A stretch of 64,000 nt of DNA from JAGVJT01 sp964471225 (GCA_964471225.1 CAYYEZ010000016.1:1-64000), one strand, 5' to 3'; shown: positions 1 to 8,134, counted from the stretch's first letter. Made by a program: numbers and translations. The notes: generated by a model from the letters alone, not told the origin.

Positions 1-919
1 CCAGTAAACAATTGAGTAAGCGGTAGCGCTCAATGATGACTCCTGGATCACCATGATGTGATTGTGGGTGCGCGATTTGAGGATGCTCAGCACGCATACG
101 TTCCAATTCGTTTTTTATGATCTCAACATCTAATCTTAATAAATCCAATCGATCTAAAAGATCGGACGTGGCTCGCAAGGCGGGATTCAATTCTAGAGCC
201 TGTGTTTGTATTTTTACTGCAATAGATTGCAACTCTGGATCTGTAAAAAATCCTTCAATGGACTGTAATGCCATAGCTGCATCATTGCGAATCAATAAAT
301 AATTTAGTCCTTCAACGATTCGCTGTATTTCATTTAAATAACCATTTGATTGCCCATCTAAATTTAACAAAGAACCAAATTTGATTTTCTCGTTTTGAAT
401 CCATCTACCGTTAAAACTACTTCGAAGAAGAATACGATTAACCTTTTTATTTTCATGAAAAGCTCTTAGTGCTGCCAAAAGCATATTTCTGTGTATGTAA
501 AGATGAAATGGATATTCACATGTGTCACATCTAACGCTAAACCTATCTCCCAATATTACATCTTGTATCATTTTATTGCATTTCATAGCATCAATCACAT
601 AAGACATCTCAACACTTTCATTATCTAATTCTGGTAAAACAACGTAAGTTAATTTTTTACTGAGAGCAATCGCTTTTGTTAAACTTTCATAATGATTGGA
701 AGTAAAATGAAGGTCGCTAAGAACTAAATCTGTTACATATAAATCTTCTCTGATCGCCTCAGAAAATTGCTCTATATCTGCATCAGTCAGAGTAATTGGT
801 GCCAGATCCTCTAAATTAAGCGTTTGATGCTCTTTTAATGATGAAAAAATAAACCCAAACTCAAATTCCTTATCTGGAAATTTTCTTCTCAAATAATCTA
901 AGAACGCATTTATTGTCAT
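1..919 (-). CDS. Orphan protein, C-terminus cut by window edge
   Basis: An open minus-strand frame runs from an ATG at 919 to the left edge with no stop, giving at least 306 residues. I do not recognise the family. Residues about 50-130 look weakly like leucine-rich repeat units (short beta-like segments such as DLVLSDLHFTS and KLTYVVLPEL separated by helices), and residues about 245-290 are helical and coiled-coil-like, rich in L, D, E and R. There is no signal peptide or membrane segment, so a cytosolic or non-Sec-secreted protein is likely. The upstream gap 920-1025 holds a small inverted repeat (AACCAA/TTGGTT, 978-991) and one DnaA-box-like 9-mer at 991-999. An effector role is only a guess from the genomic setting. 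Confidence 0.7.
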   Translation of the reverse strand, partial: MTINAFLDYLRRKFPDKEFEFGFIFSSLKEHQTLNLEDLAPITLTDADIEQFSEAIREDLYVTDLVLSDLHFTSNHYESLTKAIALSKKLTYVVLPELDNESVEMSYVIDAMKCNKMIQDVILGDRFSVRCDTCEYPFHLYIHRNMLLAALRAFHENKKVNRILLRSSFNGRWIQNEKIKFGSLLNLDGQSNGYLNEIQRIVEGLNYLLIRNDAAMALQSIEGFFTDPELQSIAVKIQTQALELNPALRATSDLLDRLDLLRLDVEIIKNELERMRAEHPQIAHPQSHHGDPGVIIERYRLLNCLL

Positions 920-1025
920 AATCTTCCCCAACCATATTTAAAATGATAGCACAAAAAATCTATTGTGAACAAATTATAACCAAAATTGGTTTATCCACAA
1001 AATCTGTGAGTAAAATTGTGAATAC

Positions 1026-1328
1026 TCAAGACGAACTCAGCAAATCCTGATGCCTCTTGACCACTTTACTCATTAAAGTCGCGAAATCAGAAGACTCAAA
1101 TTTCAAAATCTCAGCAGCTAGGTTTTTAATCAACACATTCATTTGCATGATGAGCTGTTGACAGTGCTGCTCTATAGCGGATACATGGATGGGTCTCTCA
1201 TCACACACTTGATCACCAAGTATCACAAGCTCATTAATCACTTGAGACAACGACTCATTTTTTTCTAATGCTCTCAAACGCAAACGTTGATATAAATTCT
1301 CTGGAATGGATATGGTTAATCTTCGCAT
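1026..1328 (-). CDS. Ribbon-helix-helix (CopG-like) DNA-binding protein
   Basis: About 100 residues. The N-terminal 35 residues fit a ribbon-helix-helix fold: a beta strand RRLTISIPENLY, then two helices (LRLRALEKNESLSQVINELV). The rest is helical with no recognised domain. Such proteins are usually small dimeric repressors or antitoxins; no partner toxin is visible beside it. I chose the ATG at 1328 over the GTG at 1331 because a G-rich stretch (1332-1338) sits just upstream. The left end of an insertion sequence lies only about 15 bases upstream of the start, so its native promoter has probably been displaced. Confidence 0.6.
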   Translation of the reverse strand: MRRLTISIPENLYQRLRLRALEKNESLSQVINELVILGDQVCDERPIHVSAIEQHCQQLIMQMNVLIKNLAAEILKFESSDFATLMSKVVKRHQDLLSSS

Positions 1329-1343
1329 CACGCCCCCCGTTCT

Positions 1344-2505
1344 AATTCACTCACCTTACGCAACAGTCATTGATTAATTCATAAAAACCCATATCTTTTG
1401 TCGGTTGTTTTTTAAGGACAAAAGAAAATGAAAACGGATCTTTTAGACATCTACAGCGATTATCTAATCAGTCAAAATCACTATGCTACAGCCACAGGTT
1501 TAGCTGCGATGTTCGATGGTGAAATTTGCCATGATCAGGTGAGTAGGCATCTAAGGTCTGGTAATCATGGGTCAAAAGAACTATGGGGATACATTAAGCC
1601 AGATGTACGGCGTCATGAGGACCCATCAGGCGGTGTTTTATTGCTAGACGATACGATATCTGAGAAGACATACACCGATGAAAATGCTGTCAATTGCTGG
1701 CATTTCTCACATGCTAAAGGACGCCACGTAAAGGGCATTAATTTGCTGTCTTGCCTCGTGCGTTATGGCGACATTGCGTTACCAATAGGCTATGAAATTG
1801 TCGAAAAAGATATTATTTTTTCTGATATCAAGACACGTCAGAAGAAGCGAAAAGCTACGATCAGCAAGAATGAAATGTTTCGAGCTCTTATCCAGCAGGC
1901 TGTTAACAATCATGTGCTTTTTGACTACATCCTATCGGATAATTGGTTTGGCTCCAAAGCAAATATGACCTTTATTCACCAAACTTTAGAAAAACTCTTT
2001 ATTATCGGCATCAAATCAAACCGTTGTGTTGCTCTCACAAAGCATGATGCTGATAGCGGTCAATATCAACAAGTGTATACACTCGAGTGGAATGATGGTG
2101 CGGCAAACACCGTTTATCTCAAGGATATGAGCTTTCCCGTCCAACTACTCAAAAAAGTCTTCACAAACGAAGACGGCTCGACCGGGACGCGTTATCTTGT
2201 CACGAATGATTTATACATTGACGCTGACCGCATTTATGAAGTCTACCAAAAACGGTGGAGAATTGAAGAGTATCATAAATCGATTAAGCAAAATGCAAGC
2301 CTGTCTAAATCACCAACTAAGACCATTCGAACACAATGCAATCATCTGTTCGCATCTACCATTGCAAACTGCAAACTTGAATTGCTGAAAGTAAAAACAT
2401 CCATGAATCACTTTGCTATCAAGCAAAAACTTCTGCTGAAGGCCAATCAAATTATGTTCAATGAACTGCAATTACTGAAAGCTGCTGCGTAAGGTGAGTC
2501 AGTTA
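1344..2505 (+). mobile_element. Insertion sequence, IS4/IS701-like, apparently intact
   Basis: Imperfect terminal inverted repeats bracket the transposase. The 14-base core ACTCACCTTACGCA at 1349-1362 is the exact reverse complement of 2486-2499, and similarity continues a few bases on both sides. The right repeat overlaps the transposase stop codon. I could not find a convincing target duplication, so the exact ends are approximate. The right end lies within about 6 bases of the 26-base inverted repeat of the next element, so the two insertions abut. Confidence 0.75.
1428..2492 (+). CDS. DDE transposase of IS4/IS701 type
   Basis: A full-length 354-residue transposase that cuts and joins DNA at the element's ends. 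The DDE triad is visible: an Asp in LLLDDTISEK (about residue 75), an Asp in YILSDNWFGS (about 168), and the Glu of the Y-(2)-R-(3)-E-(6)-K signature in YQKRWRIEEYHKSIKQ (about 285). The reading frame is uninterrupted and both terminal repeats remain, so it may still be active. It is transcribed divergently from the ribbon-helix-helix gene. Confidence 0.88.
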   Translation: MKTDLLDIYSDYLISQNHYATATGLAAMFDGEICHDQVSRHLRSGNHGSKELWGYIKPDVRRHEDPSGGVLLLDDTISEKTYTDENAVNCWHFSHAKGRHVKGINLLSCLVRYGDIALPIGYEIVEKDIIFSDIKTRQKKRKATISKNEMFRALIQQAVNNHVLFDYILSDNWFGSKANMTFIHQTLEKLFIIGIKSNRCVALTKHDADSGQYQQVYTLEWNDGAANTVYLKDMSFPVQLLKKVFTNEDGSTGTRYLVTNDLYIDADRIYEVYQKRWRIEEYHKSIKQNASLSKSPTKTIRTQCNHLFASTIANCKLELLKVKTSMNHFAIKQKLLLKANQIMFNELQLLKAAA

Positions 2506-2510
2506 ATTTA

Positions 2511-2536
2511 AATGCCAATCCAAAGCTTAAAAATTA
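2511..2536. repeat. Left copy of 26-base inverted repeat
   Basis: This copy begins AATGCCAATCCAAAGCTTAA and matches the reverse complement of 4983-5008 at all 26 positions. It lies just beyond the stop codon of the decayed transposase and acts as that element's terminal repeat. Confidence 0.8.
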
Positions 2537-2762
2537 CGCAATCTAATTTACTCTCTGCCGCATAACAAACAAAGCCGAAGCCAATTTTCCAAAGACATGC
2601 ACCATCAACCCCTGATAAGATCTGACTTTGCTTGCGATTTGAATGCCTGTTTTTTCGTTAATCCAATTGAACAATGATTCAATAGGTTGACGAATTTGTG
2701 AAATTGCTGTCGATAACCATTGATCTGCTGCATCAAGAAATTTTTGTCCTTTTTCTTTTTTA

Positions 2763-3828
2763 CACGAGTTTCGCACTTTGAAATAAATGCATTAGAATTG
2801 CCGGCATGATTTTAATTTAGAAGTTGTGTCAGGATGTCGCGTCATCGATGTACAAAAGAATTGTATAAAGCATTTTTACAAGCAAGCAGCATGCGCTATT
2901 CAGGTTTAGCTTTTATCAGAAGTAAGCCCTATCCCTTTATCTCACGATAGTATTAGCCGTTGGTTAGCAGATAAAAATTTCAGACCCCGCGAGATATGGT
3001 CAATAGCAAAGGATTATATACGTCCATCGGAACTCTGTTTGTTAATAGCAGATAATACGGTTTTGTCTAAGACACGCAGTCAAAAAATAGAGCTTGTTAA
3101 TTATCAATATTCAGGCAATGCGCATGATGTGATAGCAGGAATTGGCCTCATCAATATGCTTTGGCATGGTTTAGATAGTGAAGAATCAATTCCAATTGAT
3201 TATCGCATATATGATAAAGATACCGATGGAAAAACAAAGAACACCCATTTTTGTGATATGTTAAAACTGGCAAAATCACGCGGCATTACTCCATCGGCAG
3301 TGGTTATGGACGCTTGGTATTCAAGCTTAGATAATTTGAAAGCCATTCGTTCACATGGGTGGATATGGGTCACAACATTAAGAAAAAATCGTATTGTAAA
3401 TCGAGGTGTTCAATTAGAAACACTGGAGATTCCCGAAGAAGGACTTTCGGTTCATTTACGTGGTTATGGTTGGGTTTTTGTATTCAAGTTTGTGGCAAAA
3501 AATGGCCGCATTGATTACGTGACAACAAATATGGAAAATCCAACACGTGAGCAGGTAAAACATATCACGGATGCACGTTGGTCAGTCGAGGTCTATCATC
3601 GAGAGGTCAAACAAACTTGTGGAATAGAGCGTTGTCGGGCACGCACAGGCCGAGCGCAAAGGAACCATATCTTTCTTGACATTGCGGCTTGGTTTGAGCA
3701 ACATAAATTACGCATCACTCAAAAAACAACTCTTTATCAACAAAATTGGGATGTAATCAAAAACGCTATTCATGAGCAGATCAAAATATTAATGCTTCAA
3801 GCTGCGTGAGCTAAGTGCGAAACTCGTG
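2763..3828 (+). mobile_element. Nested insertion sequence with 5-base target duplication
   Basis: A 1066-base element sits inside the transposase of the surrounding element. Its terminal repeats are CACGAGTTTCGCACTT at 2763-2778 and the exact reverse complement at 3813-3828. The flanking pentamer TTTTA is duplicated at 2758-2762 and 3829-3833. Removing the element with one pentamer restores the host frame precisely, which proves the boundaries. Its transposase is frameshifted. Confidence 0.9.
2834..3809 (+). pseudogene. IS701/IS4-like transposase with one-base frameshift
   Basis: The first 27 or so codons from ATG 2834 (MSRHRCTKELYKAFLQASSM...) run into a stop near 2948, but the protein continues in another frame as SEVSPIPLSHDSISRWLADK and onward to 3809. 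Removing one T from the run at 2911-2914 joins them. The remaining 256 residues and more keep a DDE pattern: Asp in LLIADNTVLSK, Asp in VVMDAWYSS and Glu in RWSVEVYHREVKQ. Either the copy is dead or the slip is tolerated or programmed, as in some IS families. A base-calling error in the T run is the other possibility. Confidence 0.8.
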
Positions 3829-4611
3829 TTTTAACAGGAGTCAATAAGGTTACATGTTGTTCTTGATGAATTTCTTCAGCCTTTACTTGATAAGCTTTAT
3901 CAGCGTAACACTCGAGCATACTCTCAGGTAACGCAGGTAAAATTTGCTCAAATGCTTTCCGGTCATGCATACCCGCGTCAGTTAATCCGAGGCAGAGAGG
4001 AATAGGTAATGAACCTTTTTGTCGGTTAGCCACCACATGTAATTTAACACCATAATAATGCAACTTTTTAGTCGCAATTTCTGGAGCTACTTTTGTATGA
4101 AATCGCCTTCCGCGTTGAGCCATAATGATTGGCATAGAATCGGTAAGACCTGTAAGCTGTTCACCATGTTGTGTATGGAGTAATTCGTCACAAAGTAAAT
4201 GAACAAAAGGTACAAAAACATCATGTAATTGGTTCATACGATGATCAAACGCCTTGTACCCAGGCAAATGGGGGAAACTAAGCTTTCAGATGCTTTTGTG
4301 CATATCGGTGAATGGCCTCTATCGTTCGATGCCCCTCAATTACGCCATATAAATACAGAGTAATTGCCTCTTCATCGCTAAATCTCAAATCAGCAAAACG
4401 CGTCATTCTGGCGCAGTAATTTGAAAGTTCAGATTGATAGTGTTTGCACAAAAACAGATATAATGATATTAATTCAACTTCCCAGTCCACGTCGATATCC
4501 TTATTAACCTTGGTCGGTGAAAAAAGATTTCGATTATATGTGGGCTGGCTTATCTTTCAACTTATTAATTAATGATATATGTTTTGAGAAAATCTAGCTG
4601 TGGGGTGTGAT

Positions 4612-4947
4612 ATGAAAAATAAAACAGAGAGCCAAACATTAACAAAACCAATTTCAGGGTGTGCACGCTTATATCAATTATTATCAGTACCACCGAAACA
4701 AAATATACAAGAGAATCGCGGATCGCTCTTACCTCAAATGGTATTAGGTTCAGCTGGGGTACAAATATGCACGACGCCGGATATGAAAACAAAAACTTTT
4801 GATGAAAATTCAAATCAAATAATTAGAGCTTTGGCCGCCTGCCAAATGGGGCTATTTGTTCATCCTTCAGATGAAAACACATATATTGCTGCCTCCAAAG
4901 ATCTAGAAGAAAACACGAATCTTTTCAAAGTAGCTTCAGAAAAATAA
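4612..4947 (+). CDS. Small orphan protein between the IS repeats
   Basis: 111 residues from ATG 4612, preceded by GGGGTGT as a plausible ribosome site; a GTG at 4600 is the alternative. I do not recognise the family. There is no signal peptide, membrane segment or obvious motif. It has a central glycine/leucine stretch (SLLPQMVLGSAGVQI) and an acidic, lysine-containing C-terminus (SKDLEENTNLFKVASEK). It sits between the decayed transposase and the right 26-base inverted repeat, so it may be a passenger gene of the element or a truncated host gene. Its reality is moderate: length and start signal support it, homology does not. Confidence 0.45.
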   Translation: MKNKTESQTLTKPISGCARLYQLLSVPPKQNIQENRGSLLPQMVLGSAGVQICTTPDMKTKTFDENSNQIIRALAACQMGLFVHPSDENTYIAASKDLEENTNLFKVASEK

Positions 4948-4982
4948 TATTATTCCACTTTATGGCGCAAACTTTGACTGCT

Positions 4983-5008
4983 TAATTTTTAAGCTTTGGA
5001 TTGGCATT
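4983..5008. repeat. Right copy of 26-base inverted repeat
   Basis: The exact reverse complement of 2511-2536. No transposase start lies close to it; the nearest coding feature is the small gene ending at 4947. Confidence 0.8.
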
Positions 5009-5144
5009 AGAGTGCTAATTTATTGTAAAGTGTAGCATGACGATGTATCTCTGTATATGACAAATAAATCACAACCCTATATCCAATATGAGTTTTTCAT
5101 TTATAGAAATACATGGAGATGCACTGGAGAAATGTTAAATTCTC

Positions 5145-5190
5145 TCTCCTAAGAGGCAAGTCGCAAGTTCGAATCTTGCCTGGGACGCCA
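5145..5190 (+). tRNA. tRNA 3' fragment (attachment-site-like remnant)
   Basis: 5163-5190 forms a perfect T arm: stem GCAAG (5163-5167), loop TTCGAAT, stem CTTGC (5175-5179). It is followed by a seven-base acceptor strand (CTGGGAC), a G and CCA ending at 5190. Upstream, CTCCTAAGAG resembles the anticodon loop of a tRNA-Arg(CCU), but its 5' stem partner, the D arm and the matching 5' acceptor GTCCCAG are absent. It is therefore a 3' half, not a working tRNA. Such fragments are typical of the site left by tyrosine-integrase islands that target tRNA 3' ends. No integrase gene is visible nearby. Confidence 0.6.
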
Positions 5191-5283
5191 GTAAATGTCA
5201 CAACAAAGCAAATCAATATCAAGCAAACAGTCCTTTAAGGGTGCGCACAGGGTGCAAATTTAAAGAAAACAGCATCATCACCA

Positions 5284-5739
5284 TTGCTTGCTCAAAGACA
5301 ATTAGAGCAGACCTCAATGCAAGTCGATATTGTTAAAGTCGAGGAGGTCGAGCTTGACGAAATATGGAGTTTTGTCGGTAAGAAGTCAAACCAACGTTGG
5401 TTATGGCATGTGATTGATCATCATACTCATGAAGTGCTTGCGTACCATTTTGGTCAACGAAAAGATAAGGCATTCAAAGCATTACAGAAAAAATTAAGTT
5501 GCGTTGATATCGATTTTTATTTCACCGATGATTGGGGTGCATATGACAGAAATTTGCCTGCATCGAAGCACTTGCTTGGCAAACGTAATACGCAGGCAAT
5601 TGAGAGAAAACACCTAACCTTACGAACACGTATCAAACGTTTGGCAAGAAGGACAATCTGCTTCTCGAAATTGGAAAAAATGCATGACATTGTTATCGGA
5701 TTGTTCATTAATCGATATGAGGTTGGAGTGGTTTTATAA
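5284..5739 (+). pseudogene. IS1-family transposase (InsB part), 5'-truncated
   Basis: 151 residues matching the C-terminal catalytic part of IS1 transposase: ELDEIWSFVGKK, LWHVIDHHTHEVLAYHFG, TDDWGAYDRNLP, QAIERKHLTLRTRIKRLARR and a C-terminus ending NRYE. The Asp of LDEIW, the Asp of DDWGAY and the Glu of QAIERKH fit the DDE triad. The InsA zinc-finger part that should precede it is missing; instead the tRNA fragment lies 90 bases upstream. No ATG exists; the first codon is TTG. This is an immobile remnant. Confidence 0.8.
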
Positions 5740-5774
5740 TGAATAACAATCAATTTGAGGTACTACCGACAATA

Positions 5775-6971
5775 TCATGTTTTCATAAATTCCATTGTTA
5801 ATTCTAGAGGTTCTTCTTCTAGTTTTGGAGCTGGCTTAAATACATTTGAGACATCAACTCCAGAGGTAGAATATTCTTTCATTTGCAAAATATCTAATGG
5901 TTGAGGTGTGATCAATACATTTGAGTTTATACTTGGATGTAAGAAAGCATTCAAAAGCTCATAGCTTTGTTTATTTTGAATTTGATTATAGAGTGCTTCA
6001 GCCTCTTGCATTTGAGGTGAATTCGCTATTTCGTCTGTACGAAATTGATGACCGTAAGCGTCAATTTCTTTTCGATGAAATAATGCCCAACGTAAATCTC
6101 CGATAAAACTGAAAAAATTACCCAATAGCTCATAAAAATATCGTGTGATACTTTTGGTTTTATTGGATTTTTTAGAGCTAAGATTAGCTATATTTGCGAT
6201 ATATTGGCCATTATAATTTGGATTATAGGTGGTTTTTTCTGTGCCATTCGGTAAAAACTCTGTAACACAATAAATTTGTTCTGGAGCAATTTTTTCGATG
6301 ATGTTAATTTCATCTTTTCCAAGCGCCCTTGTGAGTTGTGGATTCGTTAAATCTCTCAAAAGCAGCCCTTTAGCTTTAGCCGTTTCAATAATATCAACAC
6401 CCCCAATACCTCGATATATGATTGTATAAACGAAGCGGCGCTTGCCTTGACGTGAAGAGACACGTGTATATTTTTCAGCTACCTTAAAGCTTCGAGAAGT
6501 CGATACACCGACATCAAGATTCTTTGGTTTTAAATAATCAGAGACATCGTGAGATGGATTGTAATCTGTAAATCCTTGCTTAAAAACTTTATTCGGTTCG
6601 CTAGATGTTCCTCGGTACACAACGCCTTCAAACAATTTTACAGCAGAGGGTGTAAAGCAATCCCAATCAATGGGTGCAATCTTAGACTCAGATTGACGGC
6701 TAATGGCTTTTAAACTATCAATAAGATAGCTATTAAAGCCATACGGGGACCAATCTGCGTGAATATCAGTAAGTCGATCAGTCAAAATGTTAAATGCTTC
6801 AAGATCATTTCTTGATGCTTGGATTTCCGCCATAAATAGATCTAATTGCTCTTCGGCATTGAATGGATGATGTTGTAAATCATGAATTGTTTGCGGATAC
6901 CCTGGCCTGAGCATTTTTTTTCGATAACGCTCGATTGCTAATGCATTCGCAAGAACCAACGCTTGTTTCAT
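5775..6971 (-). CDS. Putative ADP-ribosyltransferase toxin (cholera/pertussis-toxin fold)
   Basis: 398 residues without signal peptide. Residues about 105-240 show the R-S-E signature of the cholera/pertussis-toxin ADP-ribosyltransferases. Arg120 is in VVYRGT; the central motif GVSTSRSFKVAEKY has Ser-Thr-Ser at 157-159; Glu221 is in KDEINIIEKIAPEQIYCV, where IAPEQIY aligns with the IPYSQIY stretch after the catalytic Glu of cholera toxin. The first Glu of the usual ExE pair is replaced by Lys219, so any transfer target may differ or the activity may be NAD hydrolysis. The N-terminal 100 and C-terminal 150 residues match nothing I know; the C-terminus is Glu-rich (PKLEEEPLELTMEFMKT), like E-block signals of Dot/Icm effectors. 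Its neighbours are an IS1 remnant and a tRNA fragment, suggesting acquisition by transfer. Fold assignment is fairly sure, effector role is inference. Confidence 0.75.
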   Translation of the reverse strand: MKQALVLANALAIERYRKKMLRPGYPQTIHDLQHHPFNAEEQLDLFMAEIQASRNDLEAFNILTDRLTDIHADWSPYGFNSYLIDSLKAISRQSESKIAPIDWDCFTPSAVKLFEGVVYRGTSSEPNKVFKQGFTDYNPSHDVSDYLKPKNLDVGVSTSRSFKVAEKYTRVSSRQGKRRFVYTIIYRGIGGVDIIETAKAKGLLLRDLTNPQLTRALGKDEINIIEKIAPEQIYCVTEFLPNGTEKTTYNPNYNGQYIANIANLSSKKSNKTKSITRYFYELLGNFFSFIGDLRWALFHRKEIDAYGHQFRTDEIANSPQMQEAEALYNQIQNKQSYELLNAFLHPSINSNVLITPQPLDILQMKEYSTSGVDVSNVFKPAPKLEEEPLELTMEFMKT

Positions 6972-7014
6972 TGCTCACTCCTTACTATCTTTTCAATAGA
7001 GATTCAATATTTTT

Positions 7015-7059
7015 GATTTATAACCGTTATCCGGAAAGCCCAGATAACGGTTATAAATC
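7015..7059. other. 17-base perfect inverted repeat, 11-base loop
   Basis: GATTTATAACCGTTATC at 7015-7031 pairs exactly with 7043-7059. It lies between the end of sodC and the start of the toxin-like gene, both on the minus strand. It could end sodC transcription, but no T run follows on that strand (AAAAATA instead). A regulator or recombinase site is equally possible. Confidence 0.55.
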
Positions 7060-7073
7060 TGAAAACTAAATAA

Positions 7074-7571
7074 CTATAAATTCGAAATTACGCCGCAGGC
7101 TATGCGCGAGCCTCCTCCACCTAAAGGAGGATTATCAGAGTAATTATCACCATTTGCATGAATCATGAGTGTTAGTCCTTGCAAATCGCTCACATGAAGT
7201 CTCGGGGCTAAAGTTACAAGAGTTGCTTTGCCATTCATATCAACATACAAAGCGGGTAAATCACCTAAATGCCCTTCTCCATAAGGCCCTTGATGGCTTT
7301 TAGTATCTTGTGGATCAAAATGCCCACCAGCATGGTTTCCCATATTTCCACAATCTGGATGCTGATGCAAATGCAGACCGTGCAAACCAGGTGTTAAATT
7401 CCCTAGTTCGGGTTGAATGAGCAAGCCGTAGCGAGTATCAGTAAAAACAACTCGACCCAGTGCTGCACTTTGATTATCTTGAGTAGAATATACAGTTGCA
7501 GAAGCTGTATCTGCGTGACTCGCGCAAGCCCATAGGAATAAGCTGCCTAAAATAACTTGATATTTTTTCAT
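7074..7571 (-). CDS. sodC: Periplasmic Cu/Zn superoxide dismutase
   Basis: It converts superoxide to oxygen and peroxide in the periplasm, a known defence of intracellular bacteria against host oxidative burst. The 165-residue protein starts at ATG 7571, preceded by GGAG at good spacing; an upstream in-frame start would lack this. Residues 1-20 are a Sec signal peptide (ILGSLFLWACASHADT). Copper and zinc ligands are visible in GLHLHQHPDCG, HAGGHFDP and LMIHANGDNYSD, and the disulphide cysteines in HPDCG and RIACGV. It follows ahpD by one base, so it is probably co-transcribed with ahpC-ahpD. Confidence 0.93.
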   Translation of the reverse strand: MKKYQVILGSLFLWACASHADTASATVYSTQDNQSAALGRVVFTDTRYGLLIQPELGNLTPGLHGLHLHQHPDCGNMGNHAGGHFDPQDTKSHQGPYGEGHLGDLPALYVDMNGKATLVTLAPRLHVSDLQGLTLMIHANGDNYSDNPPLGGGGSRIACGVISNL

Positions 7572-7572
7572 T

Positions 7573-8124
7573 TCAAATCTCCAAGTTAAGATCATCGTCG
7601 GCGCAACCGTAAGCAGTGACTAATGCATTAAGTGTAGCAGCAAGACGTAAAACAGACTGAATTGCAATTTTTGTAACAGAATGCTTTAATAACTGACTTA
7701 CGTGTGAATGAACGCATAATCCACAACCATTGATGGCTGATACAGCTAAAGCAAATAACTCAAAATCGACTTTATCTATACCGTGATGAATCAAACCATT
7801 CATGCGCAAATTTGCGGGCATTGCAGATAGCTCTTTATTTTCTGCCAAGTGGATTGCTCGATAATAAATATTATTCATGGCCATTAAAGTTGCAGCGGTT
7901 TTTGCAGCAGGGTATAAGTCTGATAAACCGACATGTTGGCTTTCAATTTTGAGTGTACGAATAAGCATTTTATTTTTAAGACTATAAGCTATAGCTAATG
8001 CACTCCCATAAAATTGGGCGAGTGTTAATCCAGATGACTCGATATTGCCAAATAGATTGCTAAGATTTAAACGGATATCTTTTGCATAGTCTGGCAAACT
8101 TTCTTTTAATTGTTCTAGTCTCAT
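7573..8124 (-). CDS. ahpD: Alkyl hydroperoxidase AhpD
   Basis: 183 residues. The redox pair and proton-relay histidine are in SAINGCGLCVHSHV (CxxC then H). AhpD recycles the peroxidase AhpC in place of AhpF in bacteria that lack it, and the gene sits 10 bases after ahpC here, so it is the likely reductant partner. I chose ATG 8124 because AGGAG lies just upstream; the frame extends further only through the end of ahpC. It lies in the order ahpC-ahpD-sodC on the minus strand. Confidence 0.92.
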   Translation of the reverse strand: MRLEQLKESLPDYAKDIRLNLSNLFGNIESSGLTLAQFYGSALAIAYSLKNKMLIRTLKIESQHVGLSDLYPAAKTAATLMAMNNIYYRAIHLAENKELSAMPANLRMNGLIHHGIDKVDFELFALAVSAINGCGLCVHSHVSQLLKHSVTKIAIQSVLRLAATLNALVTAYGCADDDLNLEI

Positions 8125-8134
8125 GATGCCTCTC

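Larger units (their letters stand above)
2543..4490 (-). pseudogene. IS982/IS5-like transposase, broken by a stop, a frameshift and a nested IS
   Basis: Three minus-strand pieces read as one protein. 4490-4278 is the N-terminus (MDWEVELISLYLFLCKHYQS...), 4267-3830 the middle (GLTDSMPII, GVKLHVV, ECYADKAYQ), and 2757-2543 the C-terminus with the probable catalytic Glu in RQPIESLFNWINEKTG. Between the first two pieces an in-frame TAG stands where TGG is likely (KAW-FPHLPGYKAF), and one extra base lies in the run of five G at 4270-4274. The second gap is a clean insertion: deleting 2763-3828 and one copy of the 5-base duplication joins ...LLTPVK to KEKGQKFLD... in frame. The gene is certainly inactive. 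Confidence 0.85.
2511..5008 (-). mobile_element. Decayed IS982/IS5-like element with a second IS inside and a passenger-like gene
   Basis: A perfect 26-base inverted repeat (2511-2536 and 4983-5008) bounds a segment holding a broken transposase on the minus strand, a nested insertion sequence (2763-3828) and a small plus-strand gene (4612-4947). The transposase stop lies 7 bases inside the left repeat, as expected for an IS end. The right repeat is unusually far (about 490 bases) from the transposase start, so either the element carried the small gene as cargo or the right repeat belongs to a related element. No clear target duplication was found. Confidence 0.6.

Noticed and set aside
991..999. 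Isolated DnaA box
   Set aside because: A single 9-mer is expected by chance in an AT-rich window; another lies inside miaB (30424-30432). Only the triple cluster is treated as a signal.
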